DNA of 10,485 nt from CAIOZW01 sp049317725 (GTDB lineage: Bacteria; Acidobacteriota; Blastocatellia; RBC074): positions 1 to 10,485 of the forward strand of contig JBMOHS010000139.1 of the NCBI GenBank assembly GCA_049317725.1, written 5' to 3'. The position numbers and the translations under genes were made by a program. Of this stretch, positions 1-7,662 are shown in pieces; position 1 is the first letter of the stretch; each line of letters starts with the position of its first letter. The notes below the pieces were generated by a model. The model was not told where the DNA came from, did not search any database, and saw only the letters and a list, made by a program, of their open reading frames with translations.

Positions 1-97
1 AAGCATTCGACTCCCCTGTGCCTGCATTCCATTCGACAACGGAGAGGTCTCTGGGTAAGGGGCGAGGTGGCTTCAGCCCCTCTGGCGGACTTGCCAT

Positions 98-2665
98 CTA
101 CCGAACGGGAAAGACAGGGATCGTGAGGCTGGCGCTATTCGTTGTCGTCAGCACGTGCAGATTGTGCCCTCCGCTAAAGCCGGCCAAGGCTTCGTTCATC
201 GAGACTCCCGTAATGGCATGATCCTGATTGGCCCAGAACTTCATCCAACCGACCCGGCCAGGTGGGATGACCGTGGTGTAGCGAGGGACGGTACGAGGGA
301 AGTTATTGCCGAGGATCCCGCGCAACTGACATTGATCCCCGACCAGGGAGAAGCTCTGGGAGGTTTCAATGTCATTGAAGAGGAGTCCAGATATTGTCCC
401 TACCGGCAGGCCATTCGCAGTAAGATCCCCACCAATGCGATTGACGATCAACATCGGGCTATTTCCCGAGGCGAGGGAGGGGAGGCTGTCGACGGCCAGT
501 GTTCTTGGGAGAGCACTGTAATGGAGACCATCGAACTGAAGTGTCGCTGCGGTGGTATCCGGTCTGCACACTGAAGAACCGGCCGAGAGACCAGAGATCC
601 CCATTGCTGGAAGATTGGCTTGGTGTCCCGACTCAAATTTGACAGCGGATTCGCCGATCAGGTCGTTATGGATCGCTGGGCAGCCGTCCGGATTGACGGC
701 AATGGCAAGCAGGTAGCCGGTGACTGCCGGATCGACTTGGCTCATCAAGAAGCTGACCGTCTGATTTTGGGTCAAGAGGAGGACCTGACTCGCGACGGAA
801 CCGTTGGATCCATCGACAAAGAAGAGGTGGACCGAGACCGGATTGACGGGATTGGTATTGGTGATGGCGAGACGTGCATCACTCCGTGCCGAGTTGATGG
901 ATGAGGTATAGAGGTTGAACAGGAGAACACTGGCCGGTTTTTGATCGTCAGCCGGCCCAGACGCCAGGAGGGGAAGTCCGGGACCAACCGGTGGCACCGT
1001 CACCGTCAGACAGGTGCTGGGTCCAGTCGCGCCGCCGATCGTCGTCGTGACGCAGTATTGTGTGCCGCTGAGAGCCTGGGTGGAGACCTGAACAAGGTAG
1101 GTGATCGTCAGACTGCTGTTGGCTGGGATGGTGCCAGCCCAAGAGACAACCTGGGTGACAGCCTGGGAACTCGAGAGTACCTCGGCTGTCAATTGACGTG
1201 CGGGCTGATCTTCGGCGCTTGTCGAAACCGCCGTGGTGGCTGGACCGATCGAACAGGATCCATAGGGGACCGAACAACCACCGGGGATGGCGTTCAATCC
1301 CTGCGGCAGGGTCGCGGAAAAGGTCGTCGTAAAATTGAAGGGAATGTTGTTTGTCAGAGTCTGCGTCAGTGTCACGACTCCTCCGGGTCCTAAATTGGGT
1401 GCCGGAAGAGTGGGCGTGGCCGGCCCTCCTGTAATTGGCGGGACATTGGTCTCGATGACATCCAACACCGCGGAGAAGAGCCCAGTACAGCCTCCAAACC
1501 CAATGGCCCACCCAGTGGCCGTAATGGTGAAGGAGTAGGCCCCAGTTGTAGTCGGAATCCCAGAGAGGAGACCGCTGGAGGGACCGAGGGAGAGCCCCGG
1601 AGGAAGGGTGCCACTCGTCACCGTGTATTGATAGGCCCCTCCTGAGGGGATGGCACTGATTTGTTGCGAGTAAGGGATCTTGGTGGTGGCGGTTGGGAGT
1701 ATCAGAGAGCCAAAGCTGATCGTCGGACAACTGACCGACAGAGAGAAGATCTGCGATCCGCTGCATCCATTGCTATCGGTTGCGGTAACGGTTACAGAAA
1801 AGGTGCCGGGAGAGGATGGTGTACCGGAAATGGTACCGGATGGGGAGAGTGAGAGCCCAGCGGGCAGGGCCCCTCCCGTCACGGCGTAACCAGCGATGGT
1901 CCCGGATCCACCGTTGGCAACCAGGCTCTGGGTGTATGGGGTACCGAGCAGTGCCCCCGTCAAGGATAGAGGAGTCACGAACGCAATCGGATTGGCAGTC
2001 ACGATCACGGCTCCGGCGATGATGGTCGGGGGAGTCAAGGCCGTCCCAGTTGGATCGGCGACCAAGATCGTGGAGGGGGCTCCGGAGAGGGTAATCGGAG
2101 AGGTCACCCCACACTTGGCCGCCGGGAGAACGTTGAAGGTCAGGGTCATCATCCTGGCCTCGCCGGCGGGGAGTGGAGTCATCGTGTTGATGTCTCCCAT
2201 CAGACCATAGACCAGACGCCCATTGGTCGCAGCCGCGGACGAGTTGGTCAACAATGTCCAGTTGGGGAGTGCACTCCCGACCGACGTCGAGACATATTCG
2301 AGGTGGGTTCGATTGAAATGGACAGAAAAGCTCAGCCCAAATTCGGTGCCGACGGCAGTGTAGTCAAGGTTGATCGTCACTTGATTGACGGAAGCAGGAA
2401 TGGTCTTGGTCTCAACTTTCAGATCACGGGGGGCGGCAAGACCTGCTGCGCGTCGGAAGGGCGGAGCCGTGGTTCCGGGAAATCCGGAAGGGAGGAGCCC
2501 GTGCCGTGCCCAGTTCCTCAGGGAGGCGAGATGGCCACCTTGACCTGTCTGGGACCGCCCAGGGTGTGGCTTGGGTGAGTTGGAGGCAAAGATCCATAGA
2601 CTGCCGAGAGAGCAGGCCAAGAGGAGAAGGAACGCCCACCGGATTGAATGTTTCCCGCGAAGCAT
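98..2665 (-). CDS. Exported multidomain beta-rich protein (cohesin-like, two putative Ig domains, conserved C-terminal domain)
   Basis: The ATG at 2665 gives 855 residues. It begins with a charged stretch and a hydrophobic segment (residues 10-27), so the protein is exported. An in-frame TTG at 2719, preceded by GAGAGG, would add 18 residues; I prefer the ATG because it puts the signal at the N-terminus. Residues 85-222 resemble a cohesin-type beta sandwich. Residues 227-313 and 314-405 are two putative-Ig (He_PIG-like) repeats, each with the LPxGLSL and SGxP signature. Residues 410-560 look like a DUF11-like beta domain with Cys pairs. Residues 568-855 form a long conserved-looking domain (VHLFFVDGS, NNFPRT, GRVGWMKFW, GHNLH) that I associate from memory with secreted Acidobacteriota proteins. 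No catalytic motif is seen. A surface, adhesive or binding role is inference. LLAC at residues 15-18 could be a lipobox, but hydrophobic residues continue past the Cys, so lipoprotein or secreted form is undecided. The gene stands alone and is divergent from the dehydrogenase. Confidence 0.85.
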   Translation of the reverse strand: MLRGKHSIRWAFLLLLACSLGSLWIFASNSPKPHPGRSQTGQGGHLASLRNWARHGLLPSGFPGTTAPPFRRAAGLAAPRDLKVETKTIPASVNQVTINLDYTAVGTEFGLSFSVHFNRTHLEYVSTSVGSALPNWTLLTNSSAAATNGRLVYGLMGDINTMTPLPAGEARMMTLTFNVLPAAKCGVTSPITLSGAPSTILVADPTGTALTPPTIIAGAVIVTANPIAFVTPLSLTGALLGTPYTQSLVANGGSGTIAGYAVTGGALPAGLSLSPSGTISGTPSSPGTFSVTVTATDSNGCSGSQIFSLSVSCPTISFGSLILPTATTKIPYSQQISAIPSGGAYQYTVTSGTLPPGLSLGPSSGLLSGIPTTTGAYSFTITATGWAIGFGGCTGLFSAVLDVIETNVPPITGGPATPTLPAPNLGPGGVVTLTQTLTNNIPFNFTTTFSATLPQGLNAIPGGCSVPYGSCSIGPATTAVSTSAEDQPARQLTAEVLSSSQAVTQVVSWAGTIPANSSLTITYLVQVSTQALSGTQYCVTTTIGGATGPSTCLTVTVPPVGPGLPLLASGPADDQKPASVLLFNLYTSSINSARSDARLAITNTNPVNPVSVHLFFVDGSNGSVASQVLLLTQNQTVSFLMSQVDPAVTGYLLAIAVNPDGCPAIHNDLIGESAVKFESGHQANLPAMGISGLSAGSSVCRPDTTAATLQFDGLHYSALPRTLAVDSLPSLASGNSPMLIVNRIGGDLTANGLPVGTISGLLFNDIETSQSFSLVGDQCQLRGILGNNFPRTVPRYTTVIPPGRVGWMKFWANQDHAITGVSMNEALAGFSGGHNLHVLTTTNSASLTIPVFPVR

Positions 2666-2794
2666 ATTCTGAGTCAAGCTCCCTGCTTTCTGTGTGAAAG
2701 CCGATCTCGACTTGACCAAGACAACCGGCCTCTCGGCAGGTGGATCGAGTCGACCGACCGGCTTAGCAGTCCAGTCGGCTTGTGATGGTGACGA

Positions 2795-2808
2795 TTTACC
2801 TTGGTAAA
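2795..2808. promoter_or_regulatory. Perfect 14 bp dyad, operator-like
   Basis: TTTACC-TT-GGTAAA is a perfect inverted repeat with 6 bp arms and a 2 bp centre. It lies 130 bp upstream of the secreted-protein start and about 290 bp upstream of the dehydrogenase start. The size and symmetry fit a dimeric helix-turn-helix repressor site, but no regulator can be named. Confidence 0.4.
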
Positions 2809-2817
2809 CGCATTGAC

Positions 2818-2830
2818 CCTGACAATCAGG
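2818..2830. promoter_or_regulatory. Perfect 13 bp dyad
   Basis: CCTGA-CAA-TCAGG has 5 bp perfect arms around a 3 bp centre. It is the middle of three dyads whose centres are about 22.5 bp apart. The arms differ from those of its neighbours, so the three need not bind the same protein. Confidence 0.3.
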
Positions 2831-2839
2831 AAATCGAAA

Positions 2840-2853
2840 GTTTTCTGGAAAAC
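2840..2853. promoter_or_regulatory. Perfect 14 bp dyad
   Basis: GTTTTC-TG-GAAAAC is a perfect inverted repeat with the same geometry as the dyad at 2795-2808 (6 bp arms, 2 bp centre) but a different sequence. Its centre is 45 bp from that of the first dyad. It may be an operator; alone it could also be chance. Confidence 0.35.
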
Positions 2854-2994
2854 AGCTCAGGGATTGGAGAAGAAATACAAGGGTGAGATGGGCTCAGCCG
2901 GCCTTACTTGCAAGCCAGCAAGCCTTTTCCAGGTATCGTCGCGGACTTTTCTGCGGGATATTGACCATTGGTGGTAGACTTCGAGCCGAGCGGC

Positions 2995-3024
2995 CTCCCG
3001 CCACTGTTCGACAGTGGAAGGGAG
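2995..3024 (+). promoter_or_regulatory. Long hairpin in the dehydrogenase leader
   Basis: CCACTGT-TCG-ACAGTGG (3001-3017) is a perfect 7 bp stem with a 3-base loop. It is extended by CTCCC (2995-2999) pairing with GGGAG (3020-3024) across a small bulge, giving 12 pairs in all. It ends 73 bases before the chosen GTG of the dehydrogenase. No T-run follows, so it is not a simple terminator. It could be a DNA-binding dyad or an RNA leader structure. Confidence 0.4.
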
Positions 3025-3097
3025 TGGGTCGGCTAAGACAAGCCTGCGCAACGGCAGGGGACAAGAGCAAGATGAGACAAGAGAGGATGAATTTAAG

Positions 3098-4045
3098 GTG
3101 AAAGTCTGGGCGCATGTCGACATATCAGCAGAGGATCGGGAGCGGCTGCGGCGAGGAGTCGAGCAGGCGGGGGCGGAGTGGGTCGAGGAGGGCGAGGTCG
3201 AGCGGAAGGGGCCGACGATCGCTTACGGGCAGCCCCCACTGGAGAGGATGATGCAGTTGGAGACGCTCCAGTGGATCCAGGTCGACACGGCGGGCTTCGA
3301 GCGTTACGACCGGGACGAGGTACGAGCTTGGCTGCGGGCGGGGGGGCGACAGATGACCAACAGCTCCCACGTCTATGCCGACCCTTGCGCCGAGCACGTC
3401 GTCGCCATGCTCTTCAGTCTCGCCCGTCAGCTCCCGCGGGCGCTCGAGATCCAGCGGGGGGATCGCCGCTGGCCGATGATGGAGCTGCGTGCCGTGTCGT
3501 TCCTCTTGCGAGGGCAGTCGGCAGTGCTGCTCGGCTATGGGACGATCGGCGAGCGACTGGTCGAGTTGCTGGCTCCCTTGGGAATGCGGCTGACGGGCTA
3601 TCGTCGTTGCCCGACGGGGGAGGAGCCGATCCCGATGGTCGATGCGCGCGGGCTCGGAGCCGCCTGTGCCGCGGCCGATCACGTCATCAACCTCCTGCCG
3701 GCGAGCCCCTCGACCGAGAAGTTCTGCGACCGGGCCTTCTTTCAAGGGCTGCGCCGCGGGAGCCGCTTCTACAACATTGGACGCGGGAAGACGGTCGACC
3801 AGGAGGCGCTCCGGGAAGCGCTGGTGGAGGGGCCACTCGCCGCGGCCTGGCTCGACGTCACCGATCCGGAGCCGCTCCCGCCTGACCACCCGCTCTGGAA
3901 GCTGCCCAACTGCTTCCTCACCCCCCATACAGCCGGCGGCCATCTTGGTGAGCGCGACAGCCACCTCGCCCATTTCCTCGACAACCTGGGACGCTTTCAG
4001 CGGGGAGAGCGGCTGCGGGATCTGATCCTGCAGGAGAGGCCGTAA
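3098..4045 (+). CDS. D-2-hydroxyacid dehydrogenase, NAD(P)-dependent
   Basis: The protein belongs to the family that reversibly reduces 2-oxoacids to D-2-hydroxyacids in the cytoplasm (glyoxylate/hydroxypyruvate reductases, D-lactate and phosphoglycerate dehydrogenases). The substrate is not evident. With GTG at 3098 it has 315 residues, the usual length. The frame is open back to a GTG at 3014, but those 28 residues are polar, low in similarity to the family, and begin inside a hairpin; GAGAGGA lies 10 bases before 3098. The dinucleotide loop GYGTIG is at residues 146-151. The catalytic triad is complete: Arg229 (NIGRG), Glu258 (DVTDPEP) and His277 (TPHTAG). The position that is Asp in NAD-specific members is Arg169, followed by Arg170, which suggests NADPH preference (inference). 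The gene converges with the kinase gene and has no operon partner. Confidence 0.92.
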   Translation: MKVWAHVDISAEDRERLRRGVEQAGAEWVEEGEVERKGPTIAYGQPPLERMMQLETLQWIQVDTAGFERYDRDEVRAWLRAGGRQMTNSSHVYADPCAEHVVAMLFSLARQLPRALEIQRGDRRWPMMELRAVSFLLRGQSAVLLGYGTIGERLVELLAPLGMRLTGYRRCPTGEEPIPMVDARGLGAACAAADHVINLLPASPSTEKFCDRAFFQGLRRGSRFYNIGRGKTVDQEALREALVEGPLAAAWLDVTDPEPLPPDHPLWKLPNCFLTPHTAGGHLGERDSHLAHFLDNLGRFQRGERLRDLILQERP

Positions 4046-4060
4046 GGCGGCTCTGCCGCT
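4046..4060. terminator. Weak hairpin in the 13 bp convergent gap
   Basis: GCGGC-TCT-GCCGC (4047-4059) sits between the convergent stop codons of the dehydrogenase and kinase genes and overlaps the kinase stop. The stem is only 5 bp plus a possible G-T pair, and neither side has a T-run. It could help end both transcripts, but the evidence is thin. Confidence 0.2.
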
Positions 4061-7000
4061 AGCGTTTGGCGGAGTAGGCTTGGACGCGGTGATCGAGATC
4101 CCCGGTGTAGAGGGCCCGCCCGTCGGGGGAGAATTGGAGCGACGTGAGGCGGGCGGGTTGCTGGGCGAGGAGGAGGAGTTCCCGGCCAGACGAGGCATGG
4201 AAGATCCGGATGGCGCGATCCTCGCCCGCGAAGGCGAGTCGCCGGCCATCGGGGGAGAAGGCCACGAGACGGCCACCAGCGCTGGGCACGGAAAGGGTCG
4301 TCCGGAGCCTTTGCCGGGCAACATCGTAGAACCTGATCGAGAAGTCGTTGCCGACCACGACGAGGCTCTTGCCGTCCGGAGAGAAGGCGAGCGAGGTGAC
4401 CTTGGCGGGAGTCTGCGACAACCGAAATCCCTTCCCTTCCCGACCAAGGTCCCAGAGGCGGACCTCACCATCGCGGGTTCCGGTGGCGAGGAGTGGCTGG
4501 GTGGGGGACCAAGCCAGGGATCTCACCTCATCCGGAAATCCTGTGATCTCCCGTTGCAGCTGCCCTGTCTGCGGATCCCAGAGCCGCACCGCTAAGTCAC
4601 TGCTACTGGTCACCAGCGATTGCCCCTGCGGGGAGTAACGGACGACCGGCACCTGCAAGTTGTGCGGCAGGGACCAGAGAAGTGCACCGGTTGAGACCTG
4701 CCAGATCTTGACGGCATGGTCGCGGCTGGCCGTAGCGAGGTGTTGACCATCAGGAGAGAACGAGAGGTCGTGAACCCAGGCCGAGTGGGCTGGGATGGTC
4801 CATTCCCGACGGTGAGTCTTCAGATTCCAGAGGTGGACGAGGTGGGCGTGGTCTCCGACGGCCAGCCGCTGGCCATCGGGGGAGACGGCGATGGCACTGA
4901 CCTCGTCCGGCGGAAATGGCCGCAGGGCCGCGTTCTGCAGCAGCCGATCGAGCGACCAGACCCGAGCGGTTCCATCCTGCCCAGAGGTGATCAGGCGACG
5001 CCCGTACGGATCATAGCGCAGGGCGACCCTCGCTCCCGGGGAATGGGCTTGGCGTTGAGCGACCGGTTTCATCGTCTCGAGGTCAAGGATCTCGAGGCGC
5101 CCCGTCTCGGTGGTGACCGCGACCAGCCCCTCCGGCCCGAGCAGCTCGCCACCCGAGATCTCAGCTTGAAGATCGAAGGTCTTCTCCTCATCTGGCCGGG
5201 AGAGGAACCGTACCTTGACCTTGCCAAGATGGTGGAGGGTGATCAGACGGTCGCGTCGTGAATCGAGAAGAATCTTGCGCACCTTGTCCAGATCCCGGTA
5301 GCGCAGTCGCAGCTCGCCCGAGCGAAGATCCCGCACTTCCACTTCGTTTGGAAACCGAAAAAAGGCCATGAGTGTGGCCGCATCGTCGAACTGAAGACCT
5401 TCGACATCTCTTCCCGACTGAGGGGGGATGTGGACGAGCAGTCGCCGAATGAGCAGGCTCCACACCGAGAGGGAAGCCGGAGACTCCACCCTCAGCAGTG
5501 CCCCATTTTCCAAGGACCTGAAATCCCTTGGTTGAAAAGGGGCCAACTTCATCCAGAAGGTTGATTGACAGGTGGAGAGGTCCCATTTTCGCACCATGCC
5601 TTGCGCATCGACGGTGTAGTACGCCCCGCGAAAGAAGTGAGCGCCCCTCAACTCCCCCGACGGGAGAGGGCAGCGGGCGAGCTGGCGCCCGCTGACTGCA
5701 TCCTCGACGGTGAGGCCCCCTTTGAAATCGAGCAGATGAAGGGGGATCACATAGGTTCTCGACCAGAGATTCTGGCCTGGCGCTTGCACGGACCGAATGC
5801 GCGCTCCACTCGCCAGATCCCAGACGTCAATGGCCGAGTATTGCGCGCTGGTCGTCACCAGAAAGTTCTTTTGCGGGGAGATGTAGGATTGATCGACGGG
5901 GTTGGGATGGCGAAAGAGGCGAGGCTCCTCGGCCTGATTCATCAGATAGCCCCACTCGAATCCGAGTTGAGAGGCGAGGGTCGGATCGGTCTTGAGCTGG
6001 GTCAAGATCTCCTGGGCCTGGGGATGGTCTCCCACCCGAAGGGCCTGCTGCGCCTCCGCAATTCGCTTGGCATAGCGGGTGAGAGGAGAATCATAAGCGG
6101 ATCGGGAGAAGACTGACCAGACGATCGCGCAGAGTCCCCCTAGCCCAAGAGCCGCGCAGACCAGGATCACGGACGTGATCTGCCTTGGCTGCTGACGCGA
6201 GAGCCGTGCCCGACGGATCGGGCGTCCCGCCAAGATCTCCGTCAGGTCTTGGCGCAAGGCGGCGACCGAGGGATAGCGATTCCCAGGGGCCTTGGCCAAC
6301 GCCCTCTCCAAGAGAGCAGTCAACTGGCGGGTCAGCCACGATCCGCCGGCCTTCTCCAAGGGCTGCAGCGGGCCACTGGTGATCGCTTCTGCCAGGAGCA
6401 ACGGGGCCCGGTTGGGGAGGTGGTACGGAAGGCGCCCCTCGATCATGAAGAAGAGGAGCACCCCCAACGAATAGATGTCTGAGGAGAGACCGACCCGTTC
6501 CCCGCGAACCTGCTCAGGACTGGCATACTCGTAGGAAAGAAGAGGGGTTCCGGTGAGCGGCTCGGTTCCAGGTCCGACCTGATCCTCCCGCCCTAGAATC
6601 CGCGCAATCCCGAAGTCGAGCAGCTTGACCTTCCCATCGGTCGTCACCAGGACATTGCCCGGCTTGATATCGCGGTGCAGGATCCCGCGCTGGTGGGCAT
6701 GCTCCACCGCCAGACAGACCTCCAAAAAGAGGCCGAGCCGTTGTTCGACCGGTAAGTCGCGCTGGAGGCAGTGATCGGTGACGCGCTCGCCATCGACATA
6801 GTCCATGACGAGATAAGGGAGCCCTTCCCCGGTGACGCCTCCGTCGAGCAAGCGGGAGATGTTGGGGTGATCGAGATCGGCCAGAATCTGCCTCTCGCGG
6901 AAAAATCTCTCTTGTAGATCGGGAACTTTGGACTCCGGGGAGGCGATCTTAATGGCGACACGGCGCTGGAAATGGCCATCATCCCGTTCTGCCAGATAGA

Positions 7001-7289
7001 CTACGCCCATGCCCCCACTCCCCAGCCGGCGGAGAAGGCGATAGGCTCCCAATCGCTGCCCGTCAGGCTCGAATGACCGGGAGGGGGAAGGGAGTTCCAG
7101 TGGGGTTTCGAGAAAGTCTGGGTTGTTCTCGAAGGCACGAATGAGATATTCGACGTCGCGTCGGAGGTCGACATCGCCCCCGCAGGAGGCGTCGATGGCA
7201 GCTTCCCGCTCAGATACGGCAACCGCGAGAACTCTCTCGTAGATCTCACGCACCCGCTCCCAGTAGTGTGCCGTGTTTTCGTCCGTCAT
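4059..7289 (-). CDS. Transmembrane Ser/Thr protein kinase with WD40 beta-propeller tail
   Basis: This 1076-residue protein begins at ATG with GCGAGG just upstream. Residues 1-65 match the helical leader common in kinases encoded beside ECF-type sigma factors. The kinase domain spans about 83-355 and has every catalytic element: glycine loop G90-G95, Lys114 (VAIK), Glu132, His205-Arg206-Asp207, Asn212, Asp225-Phe-Gly and SPE at 257-259. It is an RD kinase, so activation-loop phosphorylation is likely; Thr246 and Thr248 are candidates. One membrane helix lies at about 373-394. The rest (about 460-1076) is WD40-like. Seven clear repeats from about 795 carry S-P motifs at 803, 845, 886, 928, 970, 1012 and 1054, a 41-42 residue spacing. 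Residues 465-790 are more degenerate and could form a first propeller. The kinase should face the cytoplasm and the WD40 part the outside (inference). The gene is divergent from the sigma factor gene, its probable partner. Confidence 0.93.
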   Translation of the reverse strand: MTDENTAHYWERVREIYERVLAVAVSEREAAIDASCGGDVDLRRDVEYLIRAFENNPDFLETPLELPSPSRSFEPDGQRLGAYRLLRRLGSGGMGVVYLAERDDGHFQRRVAIKIASPESKVPDLQERFFRERQILADLDHPNISRLLDGGVTGEGLPYLVMDYVDGERVTDHCLQRDLPVEQRLGLFLEVCLAVEHAHQRGILHRDIKPGNVLVTTDGKVKLLDFGIARILGREDQVGPGTEPLTGTPLLSYEYASPEQVRGERVGLSSDIYSLGVLLFFMIEGRLPYHLPNRAPLLLAEAITSGPLQPLEKAGGSWLTRQLTALLERALAKAPGNRYPSVAALRQDLTEILAGRPIRRARLSRQQPRQITSVILVCAALGLGGLCAIVWSVFSRSAYDSPLTRYAKRIAEAQQALRVGDHPQAQEILTQLKTDPTLASQLGFEWGYLMNQAEEPRLFRHPNPVDQSYISPQKNFLVTTSAQYSAIDVWDLASGARIRSVQAPGQNLWSRTYVIPLHLLDFKGGLTVEDAVSGRQLARCPLPSGELRGAHFFRGAYYTVDAQGMVRKWDLSTCQSTFWMKLAPFQPRDFRSLENGALLRVESPASLSVWSLLIRRLLVHIPPQSGRDVEGLQFDDAATLMAFFRFPNEVEVRDLRSGELRLRYRDLDKVRKILLDSRRDRLITLHHLGKVKVRFLSRPDEEKTFDLQAEISGGELLGPEGLVAVTTETGRLEILDLETMKPVAQRQAHSPGARVALRYDPYGRRLITSGQDGTARVWSLDRLLQNAALRPFPPDEVSAIAVSPDGQRLAVGDHAHLVHLWNLKTHRREWTIPAHSAWVHDLSFSPDGQHLATASRDHAVKIWQVSTGALLWSLPHNLQVPVVRYSPQGQSLVTSSSDLAVRLWDPQTGQLQREITGFPDEVRSLAWSPTQPLLATGTRDGEVRLWDLGREGKGFRLSQTPAKVTSLAFSPDGKSLVVVGNDFSIRFYDVARQRLRTTLSVPSAGGRLVAFSPDGRRLAFAGEDRAIRIFHASSGRELLLLAQQPARLTSLQFSPDGRALYTGDLDHRVQAYSAKR

Positions 7290-7479
7290 CCTGCCTCGCT
7301 GATCGCTTCAGGCCTTCCCCGCCCCCCCTGCAGTAAGAAATTCCGATGCCTCGGGGACTGCCATTGTTATAAACGGAAGATGCTTGATAAATGGTTCATC
7401 GAGAAACATTCCGCAGGAGCTTTCCAGACGAGATCTTTTTGCTCCATAAGTGGACGTTTTGAGAACAGTAATTAAGTGA

Positions 7480-7508
7480 TTGACAATGATGATCAGAAAG
7501 AGTATCAA
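7480..7508 (+). promoter_or_regulatory. Sigma-70-type promoter candidate for the sigma factor gene
   Basis: TTGACA at 7480-7485 matches the -35 consensus exactly. It is followed after 17 bp by TATCAA at 7503-7508, which matches 4 of 6 positions of the -10 consensus. Transcription would start near 7515 and give a leader of about 200 bases before the ATG at 7713. Consensus strength outside the Gammaproteobacteria is an assumption. Confidence 0.5.
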
Positions 7509-7546
7509 AGTCTTGTCTTTTTTGTTTCAATTCGAAATGGCATTTT

Positions 7547-7568
7547 CCCACCTGTGATCGCTGGTGGG
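7547..7568 (+). promoter_or_regulatory. Leader hairpin 1 of the sigma factor gene
   Basis: CCCACC (7547-7552) pairs perfectly with GGTGGG (7563-7568) around a 10-base loop. It lies just downstream of the predicted transcription start. No T-run follows, so it is not a terminator. Confidence 0.3.
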
Positions 7569-7636
7569 TCCTTCAAGACAACTCAGAAAATACTGTGAGA
7601 GTGAACTCAGCGGCCGGCACAGGAGGGACTGCGGAG

Positions 7637-7662
7637 TTGGCTGAGTGGCTTCATTCAGCCAG
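7637..7662 (+). promoter_or_regulatory. Leader hairpin 2 of the sigma factor gene
   Basis: Bases 7637-7647 (TTGGCTGAGTG) pair with 7652-7662 (CATTCAGCCAG) to form an 11 bp stem, including two G-U pairs, with a GCTT loop. It ends 50 bases before the ATG and leaves the ribosome site (AGAGAGG, 7701-7707) free. No T-run follows. It may affect transcript stability or translation, or be a DNA operator; its function is unknown. Confidence 0.4.

Larger units (their letters stand above)
2666..3097. other. Divergent intergenic region between secreted protein and dehydrogenase genes
   Basis: This 432 bp gap lies between two outward-facing genes and is the only place for both promoters. It is less GC-rich than the flanking genes around 2790-2880. 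It holds three perfect dyads at 2795-2808, 2818-2830 and 2840-2853, and a hairpin at 2995-3024, listed separately. No convincing -35/-10 pair was found for either gene. Short reading frames here have no sensible start or resemblance and are not called. Confidence 0.6.

Noticed and set aside
58..81. AGGGGC / GCCCCT inverted repeat beyond the stop of the secreted protein gene
   Set aside because: The stem is 6 bp with a 12-base loop, and no T-run follows on the minus strand, so I do not call it a terminator.
948..1766. A 272-codon minus-strand frame inside the secreted protein gene
   Set aside because: It lies in a different frame of the same strand as a gene with clear domain repeats, and its translation is rich in His, Arg and Trp with no recognisable pattern.
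3014..3097. N-terminal extension of the dehydrogenase from GTG 3014
   Set aside because: The added residues are polar, outside the family fold, and start within a hairpin; GTG 3098 has a GAGAGGA site and gives the usual family length.
3125..4471. A 448-codon open frame on the minus strand, antisense to the dehydrogenase and overlapping the kinase gene end
   Set aside because: It is Ser/Pro/Arg-rich low-complexity translation with no motif, and it covers two genes with clear family motifs. Long open antisense frames are common in GC-rich DNA.
4770..5030. 126 bp periodic similarity in the kinase gene as a possible DNA repeat or CRISPR-like array
   Set aside because: The period is three times the 42-residue WD40 repeat and the DNA copies diverge; it is protein repeat structure, not an array.
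7366..7394. TATAAC on the minus strand as a kinase promoter
   Set aside because: The -10 is fair, but the sequence 17 bp upstream (CCATTT) is a poor -35, so it is only mentioned in the intergenic entry.
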